From: Polytrichum commune
Lineage: Eukaryota; Streptophyta; Polytrichopsida; Polytrichales; Polytrichaceae
Length of the DNA stretch: 64,000 nt
Assembly (NCBI GenBank): GCA_950295325.1
Contig: OX485809.1
Location: 558,001 to 622,000 of the forward strand
Reading direction: 5' to 3'
The translations under genes were made by a program, and so were the position numbers. Below the pieces are notes generated by a model. It did not search any database. It was not told where the DNA came from and saw nothing but the letters and a program-made list of their open reading frames with translations. Below, piece by piece: positions 1-11,364 of this stretch (its first letter is position 1; each line of letters begins with the position of its first letter).

Positions 1-1312
1 GTATATAGTGTGAACAACTTTTATTGATGAAACTGAAAACCTATCATGTTCAGTTCATCATAGATGGCATTTTGTTTCAAGTATATTATCATGCATACAT
101 AATCATCTTGGTGAGACACATACCAATTTGAAACAAATACGATGCAATTCCTATTTCTTATGTATAATCTACTATAAATGCTTTAAAAACTTAGAAGTAA
201 TGTTTACAAAATGTCAACTTTTTATTTTATTTCACTTTTTTGCGTGAATAGAGAAAAATATTCCAACCATGTGACCATGTCTTTTTGGAGATAAACATCT
301 TTGAAGATTGAAATTCAATAGTTTCTATCAATATAGCATTTCCATAGGGAAAGCTATTCACTGATTAAGAGGTTGGCCATGAGTTCAATGAGGAGCCATA
401 AATATTATGATAATTTCAAAACATCAATATAAAGTAAATCTTGCACACTCCCCCCCCCCCCCCCCCCCCAAAATTCTCTTCTCAAAAAGTGTGCTTGAGG
501 TGTAGTACCTCCAAGCTCAAGACCACAATGTGGTCTCGAATAACATTAGGGGTTAAAGCACTTTGTCATATTTTTGTTTGTGAAGTCGTGGGCCCTCTTT
601 TGAAGAAAATTCCTCCTTTTTCAAGGCATGACATTACAGTGGGTTTAGAATGCATTGTGCCACCTAAACAACCAAAATTCCCCTTGCCTTTTAAGTAAGG
701 TACTGAGGCCTTAAAGTAACACCTTCCTTTTGGCAACGCCTATTATTCATGTTTATGCCATCAACAAGTGAGTGCAACGGTGCCATCAAATAAGTCATTG
801 TTAAAAATGATTAATTATATGTGGCATTAAGTACCACTTTGCCCATTCGTAGTAGCAATGTAAGAAGGACGTAAAGACGTTTTTAGAAGAGCACCAACTT
901 TGGCCAATCACAATGGCTAATTGGGGATCTATCCCCTCAACTAGGATCCTCACCCATAATAAGGTTGATCTTGTTGTGATTGTCACCTAGCAATCCAACA
1001 TCAATAGACCCCCCCCCCCTAGTGGAGAGTAGAAGTCTCTTTCCTTAAGCCAACTTTGCAAAATTCTGTAGGTTGCATATGAATTTTTATTTTTATTTTT
1101 TTGGTAAACTTTGTATATATTTGTTAGTGTATGATTTTTATTTTTTCAAAAAATTCCAAGCTATTTGAATGGCTTGAAATAATTTTTCTCCTTAAAGTGT
1201 CGCTTTAAGGCCTCAGTTCCTTAGGGGAAGGCTTTTTGGGTCAAGTGTGAACTATTGATAGCTTGTTGCTTGACTATGTTTGATATTCATGCATGTTTGA
1301 TATTCATGCATG
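1..1312. other. AT-rich intergenic DNA, no gene seen
   Basis: No open frame here has convincing protein sense. The stretch is AT-rich with a run of 20 C at 450-469 and a shorter C run near 1010-1019. A 17-bp motif, TTTGATATTCATGCATG, is repeated directly at about 1278 and 1295, just before the CACTA element. The 5' exon or exons of the glycosyltransferase at 4.3 kb could lie here or left of the window, but none could be recognised. Confidence 0.5.
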
Positions 1313-3240
1313 CACTAGTACAAAACATGGCTCTTTCAAACACTTGGCTTCAACACGGATTTTTTCGTATTGAAATCCATGCTCTTTTGGACCACCATTG
1401 GAGCCATTTTGTCATTTGGGCCACCACGAATTTTTTGACATCAATCTTCTAGATTATAAATCACATTCTTGTGGCCCATGGTGCCATCTTGCTATTTTGT
1501 TGGCCATGTGAAAGGTCCGTGAAATTTTTGTTATAATTTTGGCTACTTATTAGAGTTAGATTCCATTCAAGCTTACTCATAGTATCTATATCTCATGTAT
1601 ATTATTGACTGTACGATATGAAGAAACTTACATGCCCTCATTTTGTTTAATTTAGATATTGTTCTATAGTGATCTATTTCCCCTCCTCCAAATTGGTATA
1701 TTTTTGGCTACTCATTCAAGCTTACACACTAGATTCCATGTTTATTATTGAATGTCCATGAAAGAATGTTTTATATTTGTCTAATTTTAGAGATCTTGTA
1801 GATTTGATCTAGATGTGAGTCACATTTCCAAGTAATTACTACTGTGAAAGAGAGGGAATTTCCACATATAAGTTTGTCTTTCATTTATCCGACATAGAAG
1901 CACTAAAATAGTAAATGGTCTATATTTTTACTAATTTTAGTTATATAGACACCTAATTTAGGTTTTAAAAAACCCAAATCAGTTCAGTCCAAGTCCTTTG
2001 AGATGAATCCGCCAAAATGTCCAGGGGACGAGTTTTCATGTTGGATGGTTGACAGGTACTTTACTTGCCAAATTCTTACATTACAAGGTAAAAGCAACCT
2101 TCACATATAAAGTGCTTCAAAGCCCTCTCTTTGCATATATGTGGTGTAATGAGTTGGTGGCTAAGATATCCAAGTGGGGCCATGAGGTTCAAGGTTGGAA
2201 TCCCTTGGCCTAAGGTAGATGAGGCTAATTTGGTTAGCTCCCTTAATCAAACATCTATATTTGGCTCCTAATTGGTGGTACATTTGCTTTTATTTGGTGG
2301 GTGAGTAATACATGGTGATTGCCACCGCTTGATGATATTTGGGTTAGTCACCTTCACAAAAGTCAAACTACACCATTATCCTCGATAATGAGGAGTGCTA
2401 TTCACCAAGCTATGACACGCTTGATATTTGTGCCCGAGGTGGGCGAATTAGGAGGCGGCAACTTGGGCAAATTAGGAAGTGGCATGTGGTTGTGAGGTGA
2501 CGACCAACTTGTATTGTGGGTATTCTATAATGATAAAAACAATTTAATCTTACATGTGAGCGCTTTAAAGACATGACACAACCAATATTGGCATTAAACT
2601 TGCTTTGCATTGGCAAATGACTCATGTAGAATTTGCTAATGATGTCCACTTATACAACATTGAACGATAAAAGAGTTCTCCCCCTATAACACCACATTGG
2701 GAAGTAGAGAATCTTTGATTCTGGAGCCTAGATCAACACCTTCCTCAATTTCAACGTTTCCAAATTCTTTGGTCCTAATTCGCAATTGCTAACCTACCCA
2801 AGCTTCTAATGCTCGAAACCATCGTTTGGATGATTCCACAGAGCTAGAGGTGTCCACATTAGCCTCATCTACCTTACCCGTGTAGGTGGCTATGTACCTT
2901 AAACAACCTTGGTGGGGAGGGCCCTACCAATGTGTTGGACATGCTTTTTATGGGATAAATATGATTATTCAATTACCCTTAGAAAATCATAAACAAATTT
3001 TACTATATAAACCTTACTATACACCAAAAAATTACCATCCTAGAAAAAATAATTTGTTAGTGCTTGAATGAAATTTGGTTTGTGTCAAAAGGGGCATGAC
3101 CCTTAGTACACGACCTGTACAACGCTCTTTGGACCACCTTAGAAGCCATGGACCTAAATTTGAACACGTGTCAGATGGATTATTTTTGGCTCTTTTTGTG
3201 TCAAACCAAGCGTTCAAAAGAGCCATCTTTTGTACTAGTG
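1313..3240. mobile_element. Non-autonomous CACTA (EnSpm/CMC) element
   Basis: The left end reads CACTAGTACAAAACATGGC and the right end, on the reverse strand, reads CACTAGTACAAAAGATGGC, so the termini are inverted repeats beginning CACTA. The similarity continues inward with gaps: CTCTTTTGGACCACC near 1383 matches CTCTTTGGACCACC near 3124. The flanking triplets are ATG (1310-1312) and ACG (3241-3243), consistent with a 3-bp target duplication carrying one later change. Length is 1,928 bp. No transposase domain was recognised inside, so this is probably a deletion derivative. CACTA termini and 3-bp duplications are established hallmarks of the superfamily; the assignment of this copy is inference. 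Confidence 0.65.
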
Positions 3241-3582
3241 ACGACATGGTCAAGGAACCTTGGTTCTTGAATTTTTATTTTTGAAACTAGAATACAAAGA
3301 GAGCGTCCAACTCTTATCTAACTAAAATTGGATGTGTTGTCAAATTATGGACTTATTGGTTACCTAAATATTGTGGCATGTGGATCATTGATGTGCTTTC
3401 AAAATCTCTAAATTATACAAAAGATTCGTGAATCTTTAGTGATCATTTGAATGTTATGTTATTGAAATATGTTGATACACTACTTTTCAATGCTAAATCT
3501 ATACAATCAATTGATGAATGATGAAATTCTAATCAAAAGATAATTTTGATACTATCATAATCAATTTTGCATAATCCTATTG

Positions 3583-4263
3583 TTAGATCCTACCATGGAT
3601 TTTTATTGGACAACCCTTCAATCTACCATGCACTTTAGCATGTTGTATCTACACATGACCTTGGTCCGACATTACTTAATATCAAATATCCTCATGCATG
3701 CTTACAAACATTGATGGTACAACTTGATGGTTGAGCTACAACTTGATGGTTGAGCTATGACTTAAAAATGAAAATATAATCAGAATAGTTGTTTTTGATG
3801 TCATCAAAGTTAACTCTCCATATTCTATCAAAAGTTCCTACCGTACAATTGTATCAAAGTACCCTACGATCTACTACACAATTTAGCATGCTGTAATTTT
3901 GAACTGAACCTTGATCCACTTTTCCTCAATATCAAGTATCCCTTACACATGCATGCTTCAACATGCAATCTCTCACGACGCTGCAACTTGATGGTTGAAT
4001 TGTGACTGAAAAATGAACACCTCATCGACACAATTCTTCTGATGATATCATGATTAACTCTGCATAATATCCTATCAGAGGATCCTACCATGCAATTTCC
4101 TACTGGAGTACCCTACGATCTACTACACGATTTAGCATGCTGTAATTTTGAAGTGAACCTTGATCCGCTTTTAATTACTTTAAGATCAAGTATATATCCC
4201 TCACATATGCATGCATGCATGCTTCAACATGCAATGTCCCACGATGATGGTTGGACTGTGGTG
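3583..4263 (+). repeat. Tandem triplication, unit about 246 bp
   Basis: Three diverged direct copies start near 3588, 3834 and 4080. Each holds the order 'cctaccatgcaatt', a TTTAGCATGCTGTAATTTTG-like stretch, a 'gaaccttgatccact'-like stretch, 'tcaagtatccc', 'catgcatgcttcaacatgca' and a block resembling GATGGTTG followed by TGTGACTGAAA. The third copy ends about 50 bp before the first visible exon of the glycosyltransferase, so the array lies in the intron or upstream region of that gene. No protein sense was found in it. Confidence 0.75.
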
Positions 4264-4312
4264 ACTGAAACCCAAGTGAGTGAGTGAGTGGTGACGCGGC
4301 TTGCATGCACAG

Positions 4313-7300
4313 GGGCCGCTCGATCGAGCTGGTCGTGCTATTTCCTGGCGGAGACGTCGGAGGAGTGCCGGAGGATGGGGCTGGAGCTGGAGGGCGAGGA
4401 AACGGCGTGGGCATGGGGGAAGGTGGCCAACAAGGACACGTTGGGTCTAACCCATTGGACCGAAGAGTGGCTCACGCCCGCCCCCAAGTACGATCACCCA
4501 GCCTTTCTCTAATTACGGATGACCCAACTCTAGTTTAGTTAAGGGCTCCCAAGTCCCAGTTCATGTGAGGTCAATCCGTGCAATCTCAGCCGTTGAGAGC
4601 GTGGAAGTTGGGACCAGTGCCCGGGGAAGTTTTTGGGCATGTATAGTCGGTCGAGATCCCAATGATTTTAAATCTAGCCGGTTACATGTTGACATCTTTC
4701 GGTTTTGCTTTTGTTCATTTGAGGTAGATTCGATAGATTCCTCTTAAATGATCGGTAATTCTCCTGAAGTCCTCGAACTTCAACCGGTTATTTCTCCAAC
4801 TCAACCGGTTCATCTGTAACTAACCACCAGTTCTCCCCAAGCCCTGAATAGGACTTACCACTTCACACAGGGTCCCAAGTCCTAAGTTCCAGTTCACTTG
4901 AGGTCACGGGGAGGTCACTTCATTGTCAAGTTGACACCACATGCGGACAAAGTTTGCTACCCCTATATTACATGCCATATATAATTTTAAAATTTATGAT
5001 ATTTTTTCTACATATACATAATCATTGATAGTATCTTTTGTATAACTTTTTGAAATTTTTATTCATCTTTGTTTTTTTTAGTAATTGTTTTAGTTCAATT
5101 CTGTGTCACTCTAGTTAGAAACGGTATGTTTTATGAAAAAAACAAATCATCGAATTTAGTTACCACTTTTAACTATGTCATAGGTACTGTGTATATCTAC
5201 TCATGAAAAAAAGTTGATAAAATTTTGACCCATTTTGGTGGTGCAACTTACCAAAAGAAAAAAATTTTTGGTCGCACATGGTGTTCAACTTGACAATGGA
5301 GTGATCTACCCGTGCTTGAGGTCGATCCGTGCAATCTCAACCGTTGAGAGCATGGAAGTTGGGACTTACCACTTCACACAGGGTCCCAAGTCTTAAGTTT
5401 TAGTTCACTTGAGGTCGATCTGTGTAATCTCAGCCATTGAGAGTATGGAAGTTGGGACTTACCACTTCACACGGGGTCTCAAGTCTTAAGTCCCAAGTAT
5501 AACATGGATGCCTACATGACGACATTTTTTGGAGGTGAGACTCAGGATGTGTTGAGAGTCTTGTCGAACAAAAAACTAAACCCAAATGGTCGACATTTAT
5601 CCTAAGAATTCATTCATGTAAAGTACTAAAGACCGACTTTAATAAATATAAACCACACTTTAATGGTTTTGTTGAGGTACAAAAGTTGGGGGTTTGCCTC
5701 CAAGTTAGCACTTGCTAACATGAATTCATAGCTAGGACCTATGTGAACCAACCCTCAGAGCACACACAAATTCCCGAGTATCTGATGACCACCAATTAGT
5801 GCTTTAATATATTCATGTCCTGCTATAATGCAAATGATATCACTGGGAGGTCTAGGATTGTTTTAGTTTTTTTTTTTAAATGCAAAATTCATCACTAATA
5901 TCATAACACATGCCAAATAATACACTTCTCAAAAAGAGGGCAGGACGAATGAAATCGTGACAAGATTATACCATCCTCGTGGTTTGTTGAAGCTTTCAAA
6001 GACTGGCAACCTGAGGAGCTTGTGATCATTCTCTTTGATCTAGCTTTGGTCCCTCAAATGTGGAGCCATAGATTGGCACAACCAGTTCCATTGTAATAGA
6101 GGTCTTGCAGCAGGAATTGGGGAGAGCCGTGGACTCAAATGCATCCAACAACGGACATAAAAGGTGAGCTATTTGTACATCACAAGGCGGCTGACCGGCA
6201 TTGGTGGCGTGCCCAAGTGAGTGCTAAGCTTCTCCAAATTTCCATCCGCAATCAAGCAATAGCAAGTCGTGTGGATGAGTTGTATTCATAACTCTAATGG
6301 GGTATATCTCTTCATATTCCGACGAAAACACCGGTTGAGTAAAAAGATAACTCTATTGTAGTTACCATATATTCGAGGTTGGGATAATGTGTGTAGGCAA
6401 TAAGGTATTTGATACGATTCCCAAGTGAGTATATGTGCACATTGCTAAACCAAGCTCGACATCAAGCTTTCGGGGAGCAAGCGGCTCAAATTGTACTCGA
6501 GACCTTATCACCCACTTGGCCCAAAGAGGTTGATATTTCTTGCTAAACCCACACCAACTCCACTTCTTCTTTTTCTTTTCAATAATCTTGTGCATGACCA
6601 ATGAACTGCAATGACAATATATGAGTGATGGTCACGATGAGACCGAATTGAACATTAACGTTGTGGCATCTTGTCTACAATTTGAATCATTGCTTGCTGA
6701 TAGGTGAATCATTCAACTCCAGAATTGAAGGGAGGGATGGAGGAATTTGTGTGGGATGCATATAAGCCATGGACTCCTCGGCCATTACTAAGTATTCATG
6801 TTCGTTTAGGGGACAAGCGCCATGAGATGCGCTTGTATTCATTCAAAGTGTATATGCACTTGGCTCGCCGTCTCCGACGTCAATTTCCTGATGTTAAAAA
6901 TGTGTGGTTGTCAACTGAAATGCAGGTGCGTCATATGACCTTTGTTCAACTCATGAGCAAATACATTGTTTTTGGTTACAATGCAACCTAAACGATTATG
7001 CTCTATCACGTTGCTTACAAAAGAAGTAGTTGTAGCTTCACTCTCATAGGTCTCACCCAGTGTTGGTCCGGCATCGTCTTTTTCTACACCATTTGGGTAT
7101 CTTTAATGAGGATTTTACATCTTTTGATACAAGTAGGGTATGGGTATATGATGATATTTTGTTTTCAATATGAGCTGATCTATATATCATTCAAGAACCT
7201 TCATACACATCCAAATTTGTCCTAGTATTAATATGGTCAAGAATGGTGTTGATCCAAATAATAACTTGGGTATAAAAAGATTCTCTCTCCTTGAGATACC

Positions 7301-8039
7301 CATCAAATATCAATATTTGATTAGTATTACAAATTTGATATCCACGGATAAGTTCTTTGATACCATTGTCGATGTTAATTATTGGTACCAGTCATTCACC
7401 TATATACTAGACCAACATCGATCTCAACTTTTAAAAATCCAGAATGGGAATCACAACTTCAAGTGAATAGATCTTTCAAAAAAAAAAAAAGGCTAAGAAA
7501 ATCGTTCCTTCTCGTGAAGTGCTCAAAGCTCACAAGGTATTTTGACAATATCGATTCTGCCACTTGCAGAGAACATACAATGTTTTTGAGTTCCCCTCAC
7601 TCTCATATTCATGATATCAGACAATCCATCCTATCTAGTTCCTCATCAAAACGATTGGATTTGTGTCCCTTGATGATGTTAGTTCTCTTCCGAAGCAATC
7701 ACTTTCAAATTCCATCATGATTGTTGCCAACAAGTGTTTCGGCTTTCGATTGTTCTGTAGAGGGTGATCGACGAGTCCAAGGAGTACGAAGGGTGGACAT
7801 TCTATTACACGCACATCCGGAGGCAATATGGCGAAACGCGGATGCGGGACTACGAGCACAGCCTCGGCCGGGAAGCCAGCAGCACCAACGCATTTGTGAA
7901 CCTCCTCATGGCCGCAAATGCCGATTTCTTCGTGGGCGCGTTGGGGTCGACATGGTGCACGGTAATTGACGGTTTGCGGAGGACCGGTGGGAAGGAGATG
8001 GCCGGCTACCTCAGCGTGAACAAGGATCGGTACTGGTAG
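4313..8039 (+). CDS. FUT8-like glycosyltransferase, 3' part (five exons)
   Basis: Exons inferred from splice signals and continuous protein sense: 4313-4487, 6102-6216, 6397-6528, 6704-6925 and 7761-8039 (TAG). Phases agree at every junction, giving the last 307 residues. The first junction works only if AA joins G at 6102. The core WWRAQ-AIRYLIRFPSEYMC crosses the 6216/6397 junction, HVRLGDK lies at visible residues 173-179 (compare HVRRTDK in FUT8), and the C-terminus has NLLMAANADFFVGALGSTW and ends DRYW. HVRxxDK marks the GDP-fucose site of GT23 alpha-1,6-fucosyltransferases, so a Golgi glycosyltransferase role is likely; donor and acceptor are inference. The visible part starts in phase 1, so at least one 5' exon with the expected membrane anchor is missing from my reading. 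The donor after 6528 (GTTGAT) is weak and the others are good. No stop or frameshift is seen. The 1,614-bp first intron carries a 237-bp mobile element and direct repeats. Confidence 0.75.
4545..5500 (+). repeat. Direct repeats inside the first visible intron
   Basis: A unit of about 95 bp ('caagtcccagttca..gaggtc', 'atccgtgcaatctcagccg', 'ttgagagc', 'tggaagttgggacttacc', 'acttcacacagggtc') occurs near 4545-4925 and twice more at about 5311-5500. The first copy is split by the 237-bp element at 4615-4851. The two later copies preserve the uninterrupted junction 'gttgggacttacc', which serves as an empty site for that insertion. About 4925-5310 between the copies is AT-rich filler with no gene. 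Confidence 0.75.
4615..4851 (+). mobile_element. 237-bp CAGTGCC element, copy 1
   Basis: The element begins CAGTGCCCGGGGAAG and ends AGCCCTGAATAG. It is flanked by GAC on both sides (4612-4614 and 4852-4854), while the uninterrupted sister repeats at about 5360 and 5450 carry GAC once. It contains several AACCGGTT-type motifs and no open frame of note. A second copy at 24367-24603 has exactly the same length. Diverged relatives lie at 27501-27728 (+), about 26560-26672 (-) and about 25545-25620 (-). The ends are only weakly inverted (AG.GC..GGGGA), so its class is uncertain; the 3-bp duplication and CAGTG start suggest a CACTA-related non-autonomous element. Confidence 0.75.
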
Positions 8040-8680
8040 AGTTTAAAGAGTCTCCCGCTCAGAGACCCCTGGAGAGGTCACTCTTTGTAAGTTATCAAGA
8101 AGCACGTGCAAAAAACTATCTAAGGGTAGAATCATTTTCAAAGAAGTAAAACTTACAAATCAATCGACCAACATGAAACATCCCATATCTGAAAATCTAA
8201 TAGGTGTATTCCAAGAATATTCATTAAACATACAGGATGTCTCGTGAATATATGCCCATTATTTCATAGTCGTTTATATTCTTATGTGGAAGCTACTCCC
8301 TTGGGCGGAAAGGCTGGGACGAAACAACCCGTACACTCGTTCCTTGGAGGCAAGGGTTTAGGCATCCAACAAGGAACGAGTGTATGGGTTGGTTCGCCCA
8401 AATCGGGCGGAAACCCCTTTGTAATGGATGTAAGAAGCCTTGGTACATGTCGTAGTAGGCATCCAACCTATCAAGCCTCGGTAGCAATGGGGTAGGTACG
8501 GAGAGTCTCCTACAAGGGATGGTAGGATGACACTTGTCCATTAGCAGAGTCAGTAGTCAAGCCATGGCTACCGATAAGGAATCCTCGGTAGCGATGAGGC
8601 ATCATCCAATAAGGAATAGTCATGTTAACAAACTCGCTAAGCTTGACCACAACAAACGCAGTTCAATAAATTAGAGAAGT
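8040..8680. repeat. Glycosyltransferase 3' flank with a hairpin
   Basis: After the TAG at 8039 there is no further gene. Positions 8325-8346 (CAACCCGTACACTCG, then TTCCTTG) pair with 8370-8391 as a 22-bp hairpin with one G-U pair and a 23-nt loop. GGGCGGAAA occurs on both sides of the hairpin (about 8304 and 8403), suggesting a small foldback element. The remainder shows no protein sense. Confidence 0.55.
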
Positions 8681-9065
8681 CGCTACACTAAATATACCAA
8701 TTAGTGAGGGTTGTACTAATTCTAGTCACATGCACAATCTAGCCAAATCTCAAAGTTACCGAGGGCTAAACTTGCTACTAAGTGACGCTAAATTCATGAC
8801 TACGGTAAATTCTATGCTCATTTATCATAGATTTCAAGAAAATTAATGCATGCTTATGATTAGTGTGCGCCACATGCTTGTCAATATAATAATGCCAAGT
8901 GCCAATACATTTAGTGATTAGTGTCAAGTGTCAAGTGTCAAGATGAACAATGCTTCCTAGTCTTAGACCTAAGATCTTTTGGTGGCATTAATTCATAGCG
9001 TAAAGAAATTTAGTATCACCTTCACTAATTTCCCACCATCAGTAATTGGTATATTTAGTGTAGTG
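8681..9065. mobile_element. MITE with TACACTAAATATACC ends
   Basis: The left end CGCTACACTAAATATACC (from 8681) is matched on the reverse strand by CACTACACTAAATATACC at the right end (to 9065); the match is about 23 bp with a single difference. Length is about 385 bp. The ends resemble those of the CACTACACTAAATA elements at 29.5 and 57.5 kb, so it probably belongs to the same CACTA-like group. I did not find a clean target duplication, so the exact ends may be off by a few bases. Confidence 0.6.
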
Positions 9066-9292
9066 AAATCGTTTGAGCAAATTCTGCTACTACAATCTTG
9101 AGCAATGGTGAGTGCCAATGAGAAGACTTTACGTGCTCTGACCTGAGATCATAAAAGCTCACCTAATCTGCAATTTTGGTACCAAAGTTGTTCGATTACA
9201 GATTTGTACGCAAATGCATGACTCTTTTGAAATTCACTTCTCTCTGTAAGGATTGAGGCACAACATTCTTAAGCCTTGTGAACTTCTTCCAG

Positions 9293-9426
9293 CAACAACG
9301 GCGCTTCTATGTGCAATGAATCAGTTATGACCACGTGCACTTTGCAAGACATTGCAAGAGAACATTATAAGCCTTAATGTGGGAATGTGTGGCTTTACAT
9401 CTTAATACATAGAAGCGCCGTTGTTG
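9293..9426. repeat. Foldback with 20-bp perfect arms
   Basis: CAACAACGGCGCTTCTATGT at 9293-9312 is the exact reverse complement of 9407-9426. The 94-nt spacer shows little further pairing by eye. The sequence could form a hairpin of about 134 nt. The arm length matches a small RNA, but the poor pairing next to the arms is unlike a classical plant miRNA precursor. No element ends are visible outside the arms. Confidence 0.7.
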
Positions 9427-10000
9427 AAATTATGTATTACCTACAACACGGACACGACACAATTGATAGCATCATCGGCTGGAATGCTCTGTATACATTA
9501 ATCATTTCTTTTGTATAGAGTTCCAATTCATCACGATCCTAAGCCGTAAACCGCAAACTCACATCATGTCCTAAACTTTAAACCCTGAAATCACATGTGC
9601 ATGAGGATCCTTCAGACTATGGCTTGATAGCATGTTCCTGAATGACAACAACTTTTGTAGCAAAACTGGTCCTTCTTGCATCTCCTCGTGTATTTCGTCT
9701 CCTTGTGTGCACGAACATAATTTGAGAATATAAAGAAGCTAAATAGAGAATTACTAAATACAGAGAATTGACCCAGGGATGTACTAGACGTAGCTCCTCT
9801 AGTCCAATTACGGATATCTCAATCTACAATGATTAACCTTCAGTATCATCTAGCACTTACTTCCTGAACCACAACCAAGCAGCACTGCACCAAGCAAGAT
9901 GTGAGTAGGGAACAAAACTCGGTGAAACAAGTGCCGGCAAGCAGCTAACTAAAATGGGAACCAACTCGGGTGGCTCACTGGTTGGGCTTGGTTGGAGTAA
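9427..10000. other. No gene seen
   Basis: AT-rich sequence without convincing coding signal or repeats shared with the rest of the window. Confidence 0.5.
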
Positions 10001-10002
10001 CA

Positions 10003-11090
10003 AGTTCACATGATAGGACATGTGCAATGTGGAGGGGAGTTTCTAGTCGCTAGATTCAGCATTGAATCTGGTGCTAGGAGGGTTTTGAGAGCATTATGCA
10101 AACGCAAACTTCAAGTTCTTTTTTTATTGATTTTAGTCTCACATCTAGCAAGGGTTGAGTAATGTTATGCCACAATTGTTTGGTCGCATTGCCGGATGCA
10201 GCTCATTGATAACTCGCCATTTTCAGTCATCTCTAGATTGCATTAATTTTTGAACCGCCGTAACCATTTTCAAGGGGCGACACTGATCATTTGATTTGGT
10301 GTGGCATTAAAAGTTTACATGAGCAACAAGTTCACATCATAGGTGTCATGTTGAGGGGAGCTTGTAGTGACTAGATTCAGCGTTGATTATGGTGCTAGGA
10401 GGACCTCGAGAGCATTATGTAAGCACAACCTATTCATGGCCCCACATAACACCTAGCAAGGGTTGAGTAATGTGTTGGGAATAAACAATTTGGTCACGTT
10501 GTTGTTGGATGCGGGTCACTAATGACGACTTGCCATTTTCAATCACCTCCAAATTGCACTGATTTGTCGAACCGCATACCAGCCATTTCCAAGCGGCTAC
10601 ACTAATCCTTTGATTTAGTGTGGTGCATTAAAAAGTTCACATGAGCAGCAAGTTCACATGATAGGTGCCATGTTGAGGGGAAAGAGCTTGTAAATCACAA
10701 GATTCAACGCTAGTTATGATGCAAGGAGGATCTTGAGCGCATTATACAAGCACAAACTCCAAATTATTCATGGTCCCACATAACATCCACTAGCAAAGGC
10801 TGAATAACAACGTTATGGCAAAAATGTTTTGATTGCGATATCGTTCACTGATGACGACTCGCCATTTTCCTCGCTCAGGTGCCACACAAGCATGGCAATA
10901 GTCCCACGGAACCACCAAATCCTTATCAATGCATCCAAGTTATTCTTGACCCTGCAGATCACCTAGTAGCATGGGCTGAATTAATGATGTTATCGCCAAA
11001 ATGTTTTGATCACGATATTGCTGGACGCGGCGGGTCACTGATGACAACTCGCCGTTTTCCTCGCTCAGGTGCCACATAAGTATGGCATTC
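10003..11090. repeat. Degenerate tandem array, period about 320 bp
   Basis: Units begin near 10003, 10329 and 10650 with 'gttcacatgataggtgcc', 'atgttgaggggagc', 'tagattcagc', 'gctaggagga' and 'gagcattatg'. Each ends with a 'ctagcaagggttgagtaa' block and 'gactcgccattttc'. A shorter fourth unit (about 10930-11090) repeats only the second half with 'cgctcaggtgccac'. On the minus strand the unit tail is homologous to the end of the kelch-like open frame at 11010-11335, so the array appears to be a multiplied and decayed 3' end of that gene. Confidence 0.7.
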
Positions 11091-11335
11091 GGTCAAATAC
11101 TTTTCCCACGGCACCACCAACTCCTTATGAACGCAAGGAGGTTTGGCCGCAAACCAGGGAACGCTGTTGACAGGGATCCGCCAATCCGTGTCCCATGAAT
11201 CCTTGTCAACGTCGTACACCGCCCCTTGCAGGAACCCGTCGCACCTTTTAATGATGATCCGACCCTCGTGTGAGACCGCGAAGATCGTGTCAAAGGATTT
11301 GAATTGGAAGAGGCAGTGGAGGAGATTCTTGGGCA
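11010..11335 (-). pseudogene. F-box/kelch-like C-terminal fragment
   Basis: An open frame of 108 codons from ATG at 11335 reads MPKNLLHCLFQFKSFDTIF, then FAVSHEGRIIIKR, VYDVDKDSWDTDWRIP and VPWEKYLTECHTYVAPE. The 'VYDVDKDSW' element with its aromatic spacing resembles one kelch/galactose-oxidase blade, as in plant F-box proteins that act as substrate receptors of SCF ubiquitin ligases; no F-box is present. The fragment is GC-rich compared with its surroundings, lies next to a tandem array of its own 3' end, and has a stop codon shortly upstream in frame. I read it as a broken gene copy; the family call is tentative. Confidence 0.4.
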
Positions 11336-11364
11336 TCTTGGTCACTCTCCTCCACGTCTTTTAG

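Noticed and set aside
441-698. Proline-rich 85-codon frame
   Set aside because: The prolines come from a poly-C run and the remainder lacks protein sense.
4175-4538. Overlapping long frames on both strands over the first glycosyltransferase exon
   Set aside because: They are shadows of the GC-rich exon; only the frame reading SSWSCYFLAETSEECRRMG joins the later exons in phase.
6217-6290. Read-through of the exon ending WWRAQ into VSAKLLQISIRNQ
   Set aside because: The GTGAGT after CAA is a consensus donor, and joining to 6397 restores AIRYLIRFPSEYMC, which fits the family far better.
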